DNA from: Anaerococcus obesiensis ph10
Lineage (GTDB): Bacteria > Bacillota > Clostridia > Tissierellales > Peptoniphilaceae
Assembly (NCBI RefSeq): GCF_000311745.1
Contig: NZ_HE978532.1
Location: 616,563-680,562, forward strand
Reading direction: 5' to 3'
DNA length: 64,000 nt
How positions within the stretch are numbered: the first letter of the stretch is position 1; the number at the start of each line of letters is the position of its first letter. Positions 17,250-26,455 of the stretch are shown here, piece after piece. The position numbers and the translations under genes were made by a program. The notes beneath the pieces are model-generated. The model did not search any database. It saw only the letters and a program-made list of their open reading frames with translations, and had not been told where the DNA came from.

Positions 17250-18089
17250 TTAAATTTTAAGTTTGTCTGTAAATTCTTTGGTAACTTTTAAATTATCCAC
17301 TACATAATCATAATTTAATCCTATATAAGAAAAATATAAAATATCCGTTATGATTAAAGATGAAAATCTCGACGCAATCGCTCCATACCTAATTTCTTTT
17401 TCACTTGATGGAATTTTTATAAAAACGTCAGAATCTTTTGCAAGTTTTGAATTTTCATTTTTGCTTATACTTATAAGAGAAGCTCCCTTAATTTTCGCAT
17501 AATTAAATGATTCCAATACTTCTTTTGTTTTTGCCCCATAAGTTATTGCAATTAAAAGATCATTTTTTCCTATATGAGAAATTCTTGAAAGATTTGTATG
17601 GGCGTCTTTCTCATAATACACATCTGCCCCTGCCCTTAATAATTTATAATAAAAATCTTCGCATATAAGTCCAGAACCTGCCACTCCTGAAAGATAAATT
17701 TTTTTAGCCTTATTTAAAATTTGGCACGCCTTTTCAATTTTTTCTTCATCAATTAATGCATAAGTTTTTTCTATTGTTTTTTGTATATTTGCCTTAGACT
17801 TACTTATTATATCCTTTGTTTTGTCAGATTTTTTTATTTCATCTTCTATAAAATCACTTTCTTCTTCAAAGGCTTTTGCAATTGATATTTTCATATCCAC
17901 AAAGGAATTATAGCCGATTTTTTTTACAAATCTTGTAACAGCAGCCTGAGATGATTTTGTATTTTTTGCAAGGTCAATGCTCGATTGTTTTATTATCAAG
18001 TCCTTGTTGTTTAATATATAAGATGCAATATTTTTATCTGTCTGAGTAAAACTATCTTTTTTATCTTCAATTCTAATTATATATTCCAT
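17250..18089 (-). CDS. murR: RpiR-family regulator of MurNAc salvage
   Basis: 279 residues: N-terminal helix-turn-helix of RpiR type (about 1-77, with TKSSQAAVTRFVKKIGY) and C-terminal SIS sugar-phosphate domain (about 105-240). It probably senses MurNAc-6P and represses mupG-murQ-murP just downstream, at the palindrome in the gap. I choose the ATG at 18089 since GAGG stands 7-10 bp before it. An earlier in-frame ATG at 18113 would put the ribosome site inside the gene. Confidence 0.85.
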   Translation of the reverse strand: MEYIIRIEDKKDSFTQTDKNIASYILNNKDLIIKQSSIDLAKNTKSSQAAVTRFVKKIGYNSFVDMKISIAKAFEEESDFIEDEIKKSDKTKDIISKSKANIQKTIEKTYALIDEEKIEKACQILNKAKKIYLSGVAGSGLICEDFYYKLLRAGADVYYEKDAHTNLSRISHIGKNDLLIAITYGAKTKEVLESFNYAKIKGASLISISKNENSKLAKDSDVFIKIPSSEKEIRYGAIASRFSSLIITDILYFSYIGLNYDYVVDNLKVTKEFTDKLKI

Positions 18090-18165
18090 ATAAACCTCAA
18101 AACCCCAAAACATTTAATTTGAAGTTAATTTTTATTTTCTATTTTTAATCTTTTTCCCTTAAAAC

Positions 18166-18190
18166 AAAAAGAGCCACTAAGGCTCTTTTT
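18166..18190 (-). terminator. Terminator after ftsH
   Basis: AAAAAGAGCC / GGCTCTTTTT inverted repeat with a 5-nt loop directly after the ftsH stop. It is symmetric, but murR runs the same way, so it serves ftsH. Confidence 0.85.
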
Positions 18191-18191
18191 A

Positions 18192-20279
18192 TTATTCATC
18201 TTCTTGATTTGATTGTTCACTTGAGCCTAGGGCTATTGTATCATCTAAATCTTTATCTGAAGATTTTTCTTCATTTTCATTCAAAGTTTCTTCCAATTCC
18301 TTTTTCAAATCTTCATTTGAAATTTCGCTAGAATTTTCTTTTTTGTCATCTGATGTTTTTATTTCATCTTCGATTGCTTTTTCTTCTAATTTATTTTCAT
18401 TTGAAGGTTCTTGTTTAGGATTTTCTTTATTTTCTACAGGTTTTTTATTTAATATTTCCATAAATTGCTCGCCTGTAATTGTTTCTTCTTTTAAAAGAAA
18501 ATCTGAAATTTCATGAAGTTTTTCTAAATTATCTTTTAAAATTTCTATAGCTCTCATGTGAGCTTGGGCAATAATTTTTCCTACTTTTTGGTCAATCTTA
18601 TCTCCAGTTCCATTTGAAACTATCATTGATCTTTGACCGCCAAGGTATCTTCCTTGGATTTGTTCAAGTTGCATAAAGTCAAAGTCATCATCCATACCAT
18701 AAATTGTTACCATATTTCTTGCTATGGCTGTGGCTTTTTCTATATCGTTGCTTGCTCCAGTGGTTTTTGCATTAAATATTAATTCTTCTGCACTTCTTCC
18801 ACCTGCCAAGGTTACTATTTCATCAAATAGCTCTTGTTTTGTCATTATAAATTTCTCATCTTTGTCGACAGTCATTGTATAACCCAAAGCTCCACCAGTT
18901 CTTGGTACAATTGTAATTTTGGTTACTGGGGTTTTTTGTGTTTGAATTGCTGCAACAAGAGCATGTCCTACTTCGTGGTAAGCGATAATTTTCTTTTGAT
19001 CGTCTGAAATAACTGCATTTTTCTTTTGAGCACCAGCTATAACTGTTTCGATTGATTCTTCAAGGTCTGTTTGAGTTAGTTTTTTACGTCCTTCTCTAAC
19101 AGCTCTCAAAGCTCCTTCGTTTACAATATTTGCAAGGTCAGCACCGCTTGTTCCTGCAGTTCTTTTTGCTATTTCTTCATAATCAATTTCATCTTCACGC
19201 TTAATTTTTTTTGCATGAACTTTTAATATATCTTCACGACCTTTTAAATCTGGTAATTCTACTTGAACCCTTCTATCAAAACGTCCTGGTCTTGTTAGAG
19301 CTGGGTCTAGAATTTCTGGTCTGTTGGTTGCAGATAATAAAACTACTCCCTCAGTAGCATCAAATCCGTCCATTTCGTTTAGCAATTGGTTAAGTGTTTG
19401 CTCACGTTCGTCATTTCCTGAATATCCTGAAACATCACGTTTTTTACCAATGGCATCTATCTCGTCGATAAATACTATACAAGGCGCTTTTTCTTTTGCT
19501 TGTTTGAAAAGATCACGAACCTTGCTAGCACCCATTCCTACAAACATTTCTACAAATTCAGAACCTGAAATTGAGAAAAATGGAACATTTGCCTCTCCTG
19601 CAACAGCTTTTGCAAGAAGAGTCTTACCAGTTCCTGGAGGGCCTACAAGAAGTACTCCTTTTGGTAAAACCGCACCGATTTCCTTGTATTTTTGTGGTCC
19701 ATGCAAGAAATCTACTACTTCATTTAAGCTATCTTTCGCTTCTTCTTGACCTGCTACATCTGCAAAGGTCTTGCCAGTTTTGTTTTCCATATAAATTTTG
19801 GCGTTTGATTTACCAAAATTCATAAAGTCTCCGCCGCCACGGCCTCCCATAGTCTTTGATAAAGACCTATTTGCCATATAAAATATAAAAAGTAAAAACA
19901 ACAATGGCAAAATACTTGTAACAAACAAGGTAAGCCATGGGCTCATCTTTGTTTCAACTTCCTTGGTAAAGGTCAAGTTTTTGTGTTTTTTGCTAGCCTC
20001 AAGAAGCCTTTCAGTAAGGTCAGTATCAGGCCACAAGCCTGTGATGAATTTTTGCTTATCTCCATCAACTACCGCTGTGAAAGTGTAATTATAATCATCT
20101 TTTGTAACTTCTCTAACTTGTCCATTATCAATCATTGATACAAATTGAGAATAAGTTATCTCTTTTGGTTTTCCCTCAGCCCTAATTGGTTGCAAAATTT
20201 GTTGAATAACCAAAAATGCCACAATGGCAATAATCCAATAATAGACTAGAGGCCTTTTGCCTTTTTTAAATGATGGCAT
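18192..20279 (-). CDS. ftsH: ATP-dependent zinc metalloprotease FtsH
   Basis: 695 residues: TM helix (about 13-30), extracellular domain, second TM (about 110-130), AAA+ domain with GPPGTGKT and FIDEIDAIG, second region of homology, then an M41 protease domain with zinc site HEVGH. It degrades membrane and regulatory proteins. The C-terminal tail (about 605-695) is highly acidic and Lys/Glu/Asn-rich, longer than usual. Its ATG directly follows the stop of the upstream marR-type gene (TAGATG), so translation is probably coupled to that regulator, an uncommon pairing. Confidence 0.95.
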   Translation of the reverse strand: MPSFKKGKRPLVYYWIIAIVAFLVIQQILQPIRAEGKPKEITYSQFVSMIDNGQVREVTKDDYNYTFTAVVDGDKQKFITGLWPDTDLTERLLEASKKHKNLTFTKEVETKMSPWLTLFVTSILPLLFLLFIFYMANRSLSKTMGGRGGGDFMNFGKSNAKIYMENKTGKTFADVAGQEEAKDSLNEVVDFLHGPQKYKEIGAVLPKGVLLVGPPGTGKTLLAKAVAGEANVPFFSISGSEFVEMFVGMGASKVRDLFKQAKEKAPCIVFIDEIDAIGKKRDVSGYSGNDEREQTLNQLLNEMDGFDATEGVVLLSATNRPEILDPALTRPGRFDRRVQVELPDLKGREDILKVHAKKIKREDEIDYEEIAKRTAGTSGADLANIVNEGALRAVREGRKKLTQTDLEESIETVIAGAQKKNAVISDDQKKIIAYHEVGHALVAAIQTQKTPVTKITIVPRTGGALGYTMTVDKDEKFIMTKQELFDEIVTLAGGRSAEELIFNAKTTGASNDIEKATAIARNMVTIYGMDDDFDFMQLEQIQGRYLGGQRSMIVSNGTGDKIDQKVGKIIAQAHMRAIEILKDNLEKLHEISDFLLKEETITGEQFMEILNKKPVENKENPKQEPSNENKLEEKAIEDEIKTSDDKKENSSEISNEDLKKELEETLNENEEKSSDKDLDDTIALGSSEQSNQEDE

Positions 20280-20750
20280 CTATAAACCACTCCTAACAAT
20301 GTAATCGTCTAATAAATTATCTAGTGAATCTAATTCATTAATTATTGTTTTTAAATTAGAATTTATACTTTTTTCGTCATCTTTAGGTCTAATTTTATCA
20401 AAATATTTGCTTACCTTTTCAGCAGCATCAAAACCCTTTTGTGTTAATTTTACATTAACAACTCTTTCATCTTCATCAGATCTATTTCTATCAACAAATC
20501 CTTGTTTTTCCAATTTCTTGCAAATATTAGAAATATTTCCACCATTTACTCCAATTGATTTACCAAGATTTCCAATAGAAACTGATTCATCAGATGCTGA
20601 TAGAGTCATAATCATTTTAAGTTGAAGAGTTGTAACGCCCATTTCTTGAGCTGTTTCTTGTAAAAGCAAATCTATCTTATGTGATATTTCCCTAATCATT
20701 GAAAATATAGAGTTATTAAATTCAAAAAATTCTATGTGTGTTCTTGTCAT
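20280..20750 (-). CDS. MarR-family transcriptional regulator
   Basis: 156 residues with a winged helix-turn-helix: VTTLQLKMIMTL, SIGNLGKSIGVNGGNISNICKKLEKQG (recognition helix) and the wing VDRNRSDEDERVVNVKLT. It is the first gene of a two-gene unit with ftsH. AAGGAGG precedes the ATG. A direct repeat TAGATTA-N8-TAGATTA lies between its promoter and start and could be its own operator. Ligand unknown. Confidence 0.85.
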   Translation of the reverse strand: MTRTHIEFFEFNNSIFSMIREISHKIDLLLQETAQEMGVTTLQLKMIMTLSASDESVSIGNLGKSIGVNGGNISNICKKLEKQGFVDRNRSDEDERVVNVKLTQKGFDAAEKVSKYFDKIRPKDDEKSINSNLKTIINELDSLDNLLDDYIVRSGL

Positions 20751-21014
20751 ATAAACCTCCTTACAATTTATAGACTGTAATCTAGAATAGAATAATCTAC
20801 TTAAATATTATTCTACATATAATACGACATTTTTCAAGTAAAAAGAAAGAATATTTTTGATAATTAATTTTAATTATGTATTAATTATGTTTTTTACAAT
20901 TTTTATATTATTAGAGCTAAAATTATGATAAATTTTTTTGAAATTAAAAAATCTCCAAGCATAAAAAAATAAATTATAAATGAATTTTTTAAAAATAAAT
21001 TTAAACAAAAAAAT
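20751..21014 (-). promoter_or_regulatory. Promoter region of marR-ftsH
   Basis: Minus-strand TTGAAA (20837-20832), 16-bp spacer, TAGAAT (20815-20810), then the TAGATTA direct repeats (within 20775-20800). The remaining stretch to 21014 is AT-rich without a gene. Confidence 0.5.
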
Positions 21015-21040
21015 AATGCCACACTTCATTGCATGACATT
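21015..21040 (-). terminator. Terminator of the thioredoxin operon
   Basis: Minus-strand stem AATGTCATGC / GTGTGGCATT with wobble pairs, followed by ATTTTTTT. It comes just after the parS site downstream of trxB. Confidence 0.7.
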
Positions 21041-21043
21041 AAT

Positions 21044-21059
21044 TGTTTCACGTGAAACA
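21044..21059. promoter_or_regulatory. parS site 1
   Basis: TGTTTCACGTGAAACA, identical to the canonical 16-bp ParB binding site. It is located between the trxB stop and its terminator, about 6 kb from parB and 15 kb from the origin. Confidence 0.95.
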
Positions 21060-21061
21060 TT

Positions 21062-21913
21062 TTATTTATTTTTACTTATATAACTTGCCGCATTTAATCC
21101 AGCAATTTGTCCTTGACCTACCGCCTTATTTATTTGATAAGGTGTGCCAACTATATCTCCACAGGCAAATAGACCTTTTATGTTTGTTTTCATATCTAAG
21201 TCTACTTTTATATGGCTATTTTCAATCTTCACTGATGGAACAAGACTTTTTGGCTTTGAAGAATTTTTTATTACAAAAAATCCATCAGCCTTCAATTCTT
21301 CCCCATCTTCTAATATAAGACTTTCGGCCTTCAAAGCTCCTAGAAATTTTTTTGGCTTTTTGTTTATAATTTTAATTCCATCGTCAAGTTCTATAGGTTT
21401 TTTATTAGGATTTACAAAAATTGTTTGGCTTGCCATTTTATTTATAAAATTTGCTTCTTCAATAGCTTCTTCATTATAGCCAACCAAGACTACTTTTTTT
21501 CCTTTATATAGGCTGGCATCACAAGTTGCACAATAAGAAATTCCTTTGGCAAAAAATTCATCTTCTCCTTCAATGCTTTTTCCCATATCAATTCCTGTTG
21601 CAATTATGCAAGCTTTTGATGTGAGCATTTTTTCGCCCAAATCTATTGAAAAATATTCTCCCATGGCATAAACTGCCTTTATTTTCCTATCCAATATCTT
21701 AACAGGATAATTTTTTATATGGTCTCTAAAATTATTGTATAAGTCCAAGCCTTTTATATCACTAAATCCCAAATAATTTTTTATTGAGGGACTTTTTTCC
21801 AAGGCTTTTGATTTTTTCCCAATAATTAGAACTTTTTTTCCTCTTATACTAGCATTTAGACCTGCAGAAATTCCTGCAGGCCCAAATCCTATTATTATTA
21901 AATCATAATCCAT
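21062..21913 (-). CDS. trxB: Thioredoxin reductase
   Basis: 283 residues with the N-terminal FAD Rossmann motif GFGPAGISAG, redox pair CATC (in SYCATCDASL), an NADPH-domain motif VVLVGYNEEA (Gly-rich but degenerate against GxGxxA) and the C-terminal FAD block FACGDIVG. It is somewhat short for the family (about 310). It overlaps trxA by one base, so the two form a reductant pair. The degenerate NADPH motif leaves open whether the donor is NADPH or, as in some clostridia, ferredoxin. Confidence 0.88.
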   Translation of the reverse strand: MDYDLIIIGFGPAGISAGLNASIRGKKVLIIGKKSKALEKSPSIKNYLGFSDIKGLDLYNNFRDHIKNYPVKILDRKIKAVYAMGEYFSIDLGEKMLTSKACIIATGIDMGKSIEGEDEFFAKGISYCATCDASLYKGKKVVLVGYNEEAIEEANFINKMASQTIFVNPNKKPIELDDGIKIINKKPKKFLGALKAESLILEDGEELKADGFFVIKNSSKPKSLVPSVKIENSHIKVDLDMKTNIKGLFACGDIVGTPYQINKAVGQGQIAGLNAASYISKNK

Positions 21914-22221
21914 TATTTAAGTTTTTCTATTTCTTCAAGTATTACTTCTTTAGCTTGAAAACCTACTAGAGTATTTTTTAAAACTCCACCTTTAAATAAC
22001 ATCATTGATGGAACTGCATTTACATTATATCTTCCTGCAAGGTCTGGATTTTCATCTACGTCTACTGAATATATTTCAAAATCAACTTCGCCTTCCATTT
22101 CTTCAAGAACTGGTTTTTGCATTTTGCAAGGTCCGCACCAAGTTGCTGAAAAATCTACTAAAACTATTCCTTCGTTTTCTAAAACGTGTGTATCAAATTC
22201 ACTTGTATTTATTTCTTTCAT
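21913..22221 (-). CDS. trxA: Thioredoxin
   Basis: 102 residues with active site WCGPC and cis-Pro region NAVPSMMLF. It reduces protein disulfides and may feed ribonucleotide reductase or peroxidase. I place the start at 22221 (MKEINTSEFD): GGAGG lies 7 bp before it, inside an earlier in-frame ATG at 22233 that would destroy the ribosome site's position. Confidence 0.93.
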   Translation of the reverse strand: MKEINTSEFDTHVLENEGIVLVDFSATWCGPCKMQKPVLEEMEGEVDFEIYSVDVDENPDLAGRYNVNAVPSMMLFKGGVLKNTLVGFQAKEVILEEIEKLK

Positions 22222-22257
22222 AATATCCTCCATTTTTTCTCTTTAAATTATACCGTC

Positions 22258-22854
22258 TTAATTTTGCTCAACAAGCCCGCGCACATCTGTGACAGGAAGT
22301 GAAAATAAAATCCCCTTCGAATTTTCATCCAAATTCATTGCATCATAAATTGCTGATTTTACTTTCTCTGAAATTTCCTTTTTTATAAGCATTATGACAA
22401 TATCTTTTTCAGGCTCTATAGTCATATTTAAAAACACAGATTTTTTTTGAATTCCAGATCCTCTGCCATGAACAACAGTTGCGCCTTTTGCTCCTTCTTT
22501 TTGGGATATTTCTATAACTTTATCTGCATTTTCCTTATTAACTATTACATACAAAGCTTCATATTCCATATCTATTTCTCCTTTGTAATCTACTGGTGTC
22601 GTAAACATTATAGATGTGTTTTTCTTATCAAATTTATCTTTTATTTGGTCTAATAAATCATTTACCAAATCATCGTTTACAAGTGCTGAAACTATTTCTT
22701 TTTTTTCCTTATCAATTTCTAAAACTTCAAGAATATGTGCATTGGCAGATCCTTCTGCCAAAAGGCAAGATATTGACTTAGCACCTTTTTCTTTTAATTG
22801 GTTCATAATTTTTGACCCTTTTGATCTTGGTGTTATTATTCTTAAATATTTCAT
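22258..22854 (-). CDS. Tandem PII-like signalling protein next to a DUF1538 membrane protein
   Basis: 198 residues made of two ferredoxin-like PII-type halves. The second (about 100-198) has GAKGATVVHGRGSG and ends ILFSLPVTDVRGL, both PII hallmarks. The first (about 1-76) lacks a recognisable T-loop. No uridylylation-type Tyr is evident. PII proteins bind ATP/ADP and metabolites and gate membrane transporters by direct contact. The gene overlaps the end of the DUF1538 gene by one base, so this PII is probably a dedicated regulator of that membrane protein. Confidence 0.78.
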   Translation of the reverse strand: MKYLRIITPRSKGSKIMNQLKEKGAKSISCLLAEGSANAHILEVLEIDKEKKEIVSALVNDDLVNDLLDQIKDKFDKKNTSIMFTTPVDYKGEIDMEYEALYVIVNKENADKVIEISQKEGAKGATVVHGRGSGIQKKSVFLNMTIEPEKDIVIMLIKKEISEKVKSAIYDAMNLDENSKGILFSLPVTDVRGLVEQN

Positions 22855-24248
22855 TATCCTTCTATGGCCTCCTTATAAAAAGATCCCATTATCATAATTG
22901 TAATCACTGGCATTAAAGCTACAAAGGCAATCACTCCAAATCCACCTTCAATATTTCCTGCAACTCCTTGACAAAAACCTAATATAAAAGTCGCAGTCAT
23001 TGGCCCTGACGCAACTCCTCCCGAATCAAAAGCAATTCCTACAAAAAGTTGGGAAACATTTCTTGATAAAATTAGAGCTATTAAAAATCCTGGAACAATT
23101 ATCATCCATAATTTAAAGCCTTCTATTTTTATTCTAAGCATAGCAAGCATAACTGCAAAAGCAACTCCAACAGAAAGAGCTTTCATTATTGAAGATTTAT
23201 GGATTGAACCTCCTGTAACTTCTTCGACTTGTTCTGCCAAAACAAAGACAGCAGGCTCTGCCAAAACTACCAAAAGTCCCAAAATAAATCCAATGATAGG
23301 TACAAATCTAAAATCAGAGTAATTCTCTCCCATAAATCTTGCAAGTTCCATAAATCCACCTTCTACACTTGCCAAAAATATAATCAGTCCTAGGTAAGTG
23401 TAAATCAAACCAAGATTTATTGATTTTTTATTTTTAATTTTAAAAACTAGCTTGTCCATTATAAAAAACACCAAAGTTATTGGCAAAATTGCAAAACTTG
23501 CCGATTTAAATCCTGAAATCAAAGCTAGTTGATGAGCTTGTTCTTCTAGCAAAATATTTTTTGAATTTATAGACATAGTCATCAAAAGTCCCGCAAGAAT
23601 TGGTCCCGTTGATGCGATTCCTACAAGGCCAAATGAATTTTCTTCTCCCTTTTTTTCTCCCTTTAATTTACTTACTCCAAGACCTAGAGCAATAATAAAT
23701 GGAGTTGTCATTGCACCCGTAGTTGCTCCCGATGCATCAAAAGCTATAGCGTGACCCAAATCATTTACTATAAACATTAAAATAAAAATCACACCATAAA
23801 TTATAAACATAAGTGTTGAAAGTTTTATTTCTTTAAATATCCTAAAAAGACCAAGAGAAATCATAAAGCCAACCCCAATCGAAATTATAGCTACTATTAA
23901 TAAGGAAGAAAGCCCGATAGCACTTCTTACTTGATTTGCTAAAATTAAAAGATCTGGTTCTGCAATTGAAATTATAAATCCTATAAAAATTCCAAAAATA
24001 ATAACTTTAATTATTTTTTCAGATTTTGCAATAAAATCTCCCATATATGTTCCAATTTTTGAAATTGATAGATTAACTCCAGTAAGAAAAATAGAAAGAC
24101 CAAAAATTATTCCAATACATCCTATTAAAAATTTTATAATAATTTTGTTTTCTACTGGTCTAAATAAATTTAAAATTAAAACTAAAACTGCTATAGGAAC
24201 AACAGCTTTGGCATTTTGTTTTATTTCTTCTCTAAATATTATCATCAC
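22854..24248 (-). CDS. DUF1538 membrane protein, probable transporter
   Basis: 464 residues, almost wholly hydrophobic with about 12 TM helices. Two homologous halves are visible: VNLSISKIGTYMGDF...AEPDLLILANQV in the first and AEPAVFVLAEQVEEVTGG in the second, and paired FDASGATTGAMTTPFI / FDSGGVASGPMTATFI re-entrant-like motifs. This inverted or tandem duplication is typical of secondary transporters. The substrate is unknown. The PII-like protein encoded immediately after it suggests control by energy or nitrogen status. A second ATG three bases in is an equally good start. Confidence 0.78.
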   Translation of the reverse strand: MMIIFREEIKQNAKAVVPIAVLVLILNLFRPVENKIIIKFLIGCIGIIFGLSIFLTGVNLSISKIGTYMGDFIAKSEKIIKVIIFGIFIGFIISIAEPDLLILANQVRSAIGLSSLLIVAIISIGVGFMISLGLFRIFKEIKLSTLMFIIYGVIFILMFIVNDLGHAIAFDASGATTGAMTTPFIIALGLGVSKLKGEKKGEENSFGLVGIASTGPILAGLLMTMSINSKNILLEEQAHQLALISGFKSASFAILPITLVFFIMDKLVFKIKNKKSINLGLIYTYLGLIIFLASVEGGFMELARFMGENYSDFRFVPIIGFILGLLVVLAEPAVFVLAEQVEEVTGGSIHKSSIMKALSVGVAFAVMLAMLRIKIEGFKLWMIIVPGFLIALILSRNVSQLFVGIAFDSGGVASGPMTATFILGFCQGVAGNIEGGFGVIAFVALMPVITIMIMGSFYKEAIEG

Positions 24249-24298
24249 CCCTTTTTGTTTTATTATTTTTATATTTTATATATTAATTTTTTGTATAA

Positions 24299-24330
24299 CA
24301 AAAGAGGCAATCTAGCGACTGTCTCTTTTG
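24299..24330 (-). terminator. Terminator of pta
   Basis: CAAAAGAGRC...GYCTCTTTTG-type stem of about 10 bp with a 12-nt loop and T-rich tail on the minus strand, just after the pta stop. Confidence 0.75.
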
Positions 24331-24339
24331 AAATTTTTA

Positions 24340-25326
24340 TTAATCTCTAACTTGATTTGCTGTTAGTATTGTTAATTTATATACGTCTTCTTCGTTACAT
24401 CCTCTTGAAAGGTCGTTAACTGGTTTGTTTAATCCTTGAAGTATTGGTCCTAAAGCTTCGTATCCACCAAGTCTTTGTCCAATTTTATATCCAATATTTG
24501 CAGCTTGTAGGTCTGGGAAAATGAATACTTTTGCTTTTCCTGCTACATCTGAATTAGGAATTTTCTTTCTTGCAACTTGTGGTGAAATTGCTGCATCAAA
24601 TTGCATTTCTCCATCAACTTTAAGATTTGGATCCATTTCTTTTGCAAGTTTTGTAGCTTCTTCTACTTTTCTTGCAAGTTCGTGTTTTGCAGATCCTTTT
24701 GTTGAAAATGATAGCATAGCAACTATTGGTTCAATTCCAAATTCTTCTGCTGTTTTTGCTGCTTCTACTGCAACTTCTGCAAGTTCGTTTGATTGAAGAG
24801 TAATATTTATTGCTGTATCTGCAAATAATAATTTTTCTCCATTAGGTCCAAGCATAATCATAACACCGGATACTCTATTTACACCTTTTCTTGTTTTGAT
24901 AAGTTGTAGGGCTGGTCTTACAGTATCTCCAGTTGGATTTGATGCTCCTGAAACCATTCCATCTGCTTTTCCAGTTTGAACTAGCATTGTACCAAAGTAA
25001 TTGTTATCTTTCTTTAATATATATTCACCATCTTCTCTGGTGTTTTTGCCTTTCCTAAGTTCAACGTATTTATCTACTAATTCATCAAGTAGTTCGCTTT
25101 CTCTAGGGTTTATTATTTGAATATCTCCTAATTTTACCCCTTCTTCTTCTGCTACTTTTTGAATTTCTTCTTTATCTCCTAAAAGTATTGGTACTATAAG
25201 ACCATCATTTTGATGTCTAATAGCTGCTCTTAATACTCTTGAGTCATTGCCTTCTGGAAATACTATTTTGCGATTTTTGCCCCTAATATTTTCAGTAGCA
25301 AGTTCCATAACTCCATCGTTTGCCAT
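24340..25326 (-). CDS. pta: Phosphate acetyltransferase
   Basis: 328 residues of the PTA_PTB family starting with KIVFPEGNDSRVLRAA. VSGASNPTGDTVRPALQ and FPDLQAANIGYKIGQRLGG are substrate-site blocks. It interconverts acetyl-CoA and acetyl phosphate, giving ATP via acetate kinase in fermentation; ackA is not adjacent. It is short-form (no N-terminal regulatory domain). An AGGAGG-type site precedes the ATG. It appears monocistronic, with its own terminator. Confidence 0.94.
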   Translation of the reverse strand: MANDGVMELATENIRGKNRKIVFPEGNDSRVLRAAIRHQNDGLIVPILLGDKEEIQKVAEEEGVKLGDIQIINPRESELLDELVDKYVELRKGKNTREDGEYILKKDNNYFGTMLVQTGKADGMVSGASNPTGDTVRPALQLIKTRKGVNRVSGVMIMLGPNGEKLLFADTAINITLQSNELAEVAVEAAKTAEEFGIEPIVAMLSFSTKGSAKHELARKVEEATKLAKEMDPNLKVDGEMQFDAAISPQVARKKIPNSDVAGKAKVFIFPDLQAANIGYKIGQRLGGYEALGPILQGLNKPVNDLSRGCNEEDVYKLTILTANQVRD

Positions 25327-25391
25327 AATTACCTCCTAATCATAAATCGATTTTAGCATTAATATTATACCCCAATAATTTTAATTATCTT

Positions 25392-25862
25392 CTATAATTT
25401 TGCTTTTTCTAAAGATTCCTTTTCCCTTTCGGAAAGCTCTATGTCACATTCTCCATTTGTAATCTCTTTTAAGTAAGTATTTGAGCCATCTTGTGAATAT
25501 AAATTTGTAAGAATTATTCCATTGTGATATGAATCTAGGAGAGTTAATGAAAACGAATTTCTTCCTCTTTGGCTATCAAAAGCATCATAATGAACAACTG
25601 CCATTTTGCTAACAGCTCCCATTGTAGTATTTTTTGTATCTGATGATCTTTGGTCAAGAGATTTTATTTCTCTATTTGATTGTTCGATTTGGTCATTTAA
25701 TTGTAAAATTAATTCTTCAAGATTTACATCAGGATTTTTGCCCCTAAGTAGATGATCGTATCTTCTTTTTTGTCTTTTTAGTTTGTTATTATTAGCTTTT
25801 ATCATAGAATATTCAAAAATAACAAGAATAAATAAGATCACTATAGCTATTATTTGTCCCAT
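25392..25862 (-). CDS. DUF4446 family membrane-anchored protein
   Basis: 156 residues: an N-terminal TM helix (about 3-20), a coiled-coil-prone Gln/Asn/Arg segment (about 45-70), then a compact domain with AVVHYDAFDSQRGRNSFSLTLLD, the signature of DUF4446 proteins. Members usually sit next to parB in clostridia, as here. Function unknown; a link to chromosome segregation is context only. It overlaps the upstream FTCD-like gene by 13 bp. Confidence 0.8.
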   Translation of the reverse strand: MGQIIAIVILFILVIFEYSMIKANNNKLKRQKRRYDHLLRGKNPDVNLEELILQLNDQIEQSNREIKSLDQRSSDTKNTTMGAVSKMAVVHYDAFDSQRGRNSFSLTLLDSYHNGIILTNLYSQDGSNTYLKEITNGECDIELSEREKESLEKAKL

Positions 25863-26455
25863 TTCTTTTCCCTTTCTTCGATGATTTTCATATTATCCTT
25901 ATATAATTTATCACAGAAATTTATAATAGATTTGTAATTTGTTTTTTCATGATTTGGATCAGTAATATTTTCCTCATTCAAAATAAGGTTTATAAAAGAA
26001 GAATGGATTGATTCTTTTACAAGTCTAAGCCCTATTTCTCCATCAGAAATCGCATCAATATTTCCATATTTTAAAATAAAATCACAATCTTGCATAACAA
26101 TTATCATAAGCTCTATAGTTCTTTTTGGAGCCTTGTTTGCCTCTATAATATAGTCATCGTAATTTTTTATTTCCTTATTTTTATAAGCTTTTATTAAAAG
26201 ATTTACCTTATCAATATCTTCTTGCATAAGTTCTTTTAATTCTTCAGAATATTTTTTGAATTTCTCTTCGATTTTTTTGGATTTTTTATTTAATTTTTCA
26301 TCCTTATAATCTTTTTTTGCCATCATCAAAATAAGGTTTAAGCCTAGGTTTCCAACAAGACTTGTAATAGCTCCTCCGCCTGGATTAGCTGTTTTTTTTC
26401 TGGTATTTTCTATAAGATGGTCTACAGAAAAATCTATCATTTTATTCTTTTCCAT
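25850..26455 (-). CDS. Cyclodeaminase/cyclohydrolase family protein (FTCD_C)
   Basis: 201 residues, mostly helical, starting with DFSVDHLIENTRKKTANPGGGAIT; the PGGG block is the folate-binding signature of formiminotetrahydrofolate cyclodeaminase-like proteins (FchA-type). It could act in one-carbon folate metabolism. It stands alone without other folate genes, embedded between parB (14-bp overlap) and DUF4446, so its expression is tied to the segregation operon. The enzymatic role is inferred from family only. Confidence 0.8.
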   Translation of the reverse strand: MEKNKMIDFSVDHLIENTRKKTANPGGGAITSLVGNLGLNLILMMAKKDYKDEKLNKKSKKIEEKFKKYSEELKELMQEDIDKVNLLIKAYKNKEIKNYDDYIIEANKAPKRTIELMIIVMQDCDFILKYGNIDAISDGEIGLRLVKESIHSSFINLILNEENITDPNHEKTNYKSIINFCDKLYKDNMKIIEEREKKWDK

